The notes beneath the pieces were generated by a model. It was not told the DNA's origin. It searched no databases and saw only the letters and a program-made list of their open reading frames with translations. From positions 1 through 7,270 of the forward strand of contig JAJYXA010000093.1 in NCBI GenBank assembly GCA_021791235.1: 7,270 nucleotides of DNA, given 5' to 3'. Below, piece after piece: positions 6,742 to 7,270 of the stretch; position 1 is the first letter of the stretch; each line of letters starts with the position of its first letter. This DNA is from Pseudomonadota bacterium (lineage in GTDB: Bacteria; Pseudomonadota; Gammaproteobacteria; Burkholderiales; Thiobacillaceae). A program made the translations under genes and the position numbers.

Positions 6742-7270
6742 AGATCGAAACCTTGGCCAACCGTGACTGGCGGCCATAGGTGAGGTTGACCATGGCGCGC
6801 GACACGGTGACGGCGCTGAACATGGAGGTGAGGATGCCCAGACACAGCACCACCGCAAAGCCGCGCACCGGGCCGGAGCCCAGCCAGAACAGGGCGATGC
6901 CGGCGATCAGCGTGGTGAGGTTGGAGTCGAGAATGGTGGCCCAGGCGCGCTCGTAGCCGGCGTGGATCGCCGCCTGCGGCGTGGCGCCGTTGCGCAGTTC
7001 TTCGCGGATCCGTTCGTTGATCAGCACGTTGGCGTCGATCGCCATGCCGAGGGTGAGCGCGATGGCCGCCATGCCGGGGAGGGTGAGCGTGGCCTGCAGC
7101 ATCGACAGCAGCGCGATCAGGAAGAAGCCGTTGATGGCGAGCGCAATCGCCGAGAACAGTCCGAACACGCGGTAGTAAATCGCCATGAACAGCGAGACCG
7201 CGAGGAAGCCCCACAGGTTGGAGTGGAAGCCCTTGCGGATGTTTTCCGCCCCCATGCTGGGTCCGACGGT
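6740..7270 (-). CDS. secD: Protein translocase subunit SecD, C-terminal part (partial)
   Basis: The frame is open from the right edge of the window (first visible codons TVGPSMGAENIRKGF) to TAA at 6740-6742, giving the last 176 residues of SecD. This is the C-terminal membrane domain: GPSMGAENIRKG leads into successive hydrophobic segments. The signature GMAIDANVLINERIREEL includes the membrane Asp (GAC 7034-7036), whose Thermus SecDF equivalent is needed for proton-driven translocation. The tail ends NLTYGRQSRLAKVSI. The first two-thirds, with the periplasmic P1 domain, lies outside the window. An ATG at 7255 is internal and not the true start. The secF ATG lies 10 bases beyond the stop, the standard secD-secF operon order. 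Confidence 0.97.
   Translation of the reverse strand, partial: TVGPSMGAENIRKGFHSNLWGFLAVSLFMAIYYRVFGLFSAIALAINGFFLIALLSMLQATLTLPGMAAIALTLGMAIDANVLINERIREELRNGATPQAAIHAGYERAWATILDSNLTTLIAGIALFWLGSGPVRGFAVVLCLGILTSMFSAVTVSRAMVNLTYGRQSRLAKVSI

Noticed and set aside
5752..6783. 343-codon open frame on the + strand opposite secF
   Set aside because: Its product is a low-complexity mix of His, Asp, Glu and Gln, as expected from the antisense of a GC-rich membrane protein gene. secF on the other strand is unambiguous.
6730..6858. Longer secF beginning at the ATG at 6858
   Set aside because: The extra 43 residues overlap secD out of frame, match nothing in SecF, and a proper ribosome site precedes the ATG at 6729.

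Overview
This is a GC-rich chromosomal segment with ordinary housekeeping content and dense gene packing. Gene order (era-recO-pdxJ on one strand, secD-secF on the other) and the protein sequences (RecO, PdxJ, Kup, a DUF3391-type HD-GYP protein) point to a Proteobacterium, most likely a Betaproteobacterium of the Nitrosomonadales/Thiobacillus kind. The genus cannot be fixed from the sequence alone.

Left half, + strand: the last codons of era (ribosome assembly GTPase), a 119-bp gap filled by a long imperfect palindrome, recO (recombination mediator), pdxJ (vitamin B6 synthesis, start overlapping the recO stop as ATGA), and a 423-aa HD-GYP protein with an N-terminal DUF3391 domain and altered residues in its active-site region. 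In many relatives acpS follows pdxJ; here the HD-GYP gene does.

Right half, - strand, read from the right edge: the C-terminal part of secD, secF (complete), a cluster of tandem and inverted repeats, dedA (membrane protein), the degraded remains of a fixX-type ferredoxin gene, and kup (potassium uptake). kup converges on the HD-GYP gene across 53 bp. SecD and SecF work together as the proton-driven accessory part of the Sec translocon. I see no functional link between the other - strand genes beyond several being membrane proteins.

I found no new multi-gene system, no CRISPR, no tRNA or rRNA and no complete mobile element. The most notable points are (1) a fixX pseudogene in the kup-dedA gap, with a lost cysteine, an apparent internal deletion, a frameshift and no start codon; (2) two unrelated palindromic repeats, each lying directly against a start codon (recO and dedA) that lacks a visible Shine-Dalgarno sequence; and (3) the HD-GYP protein with non-canonical HDIGR and TNAFD motifs.
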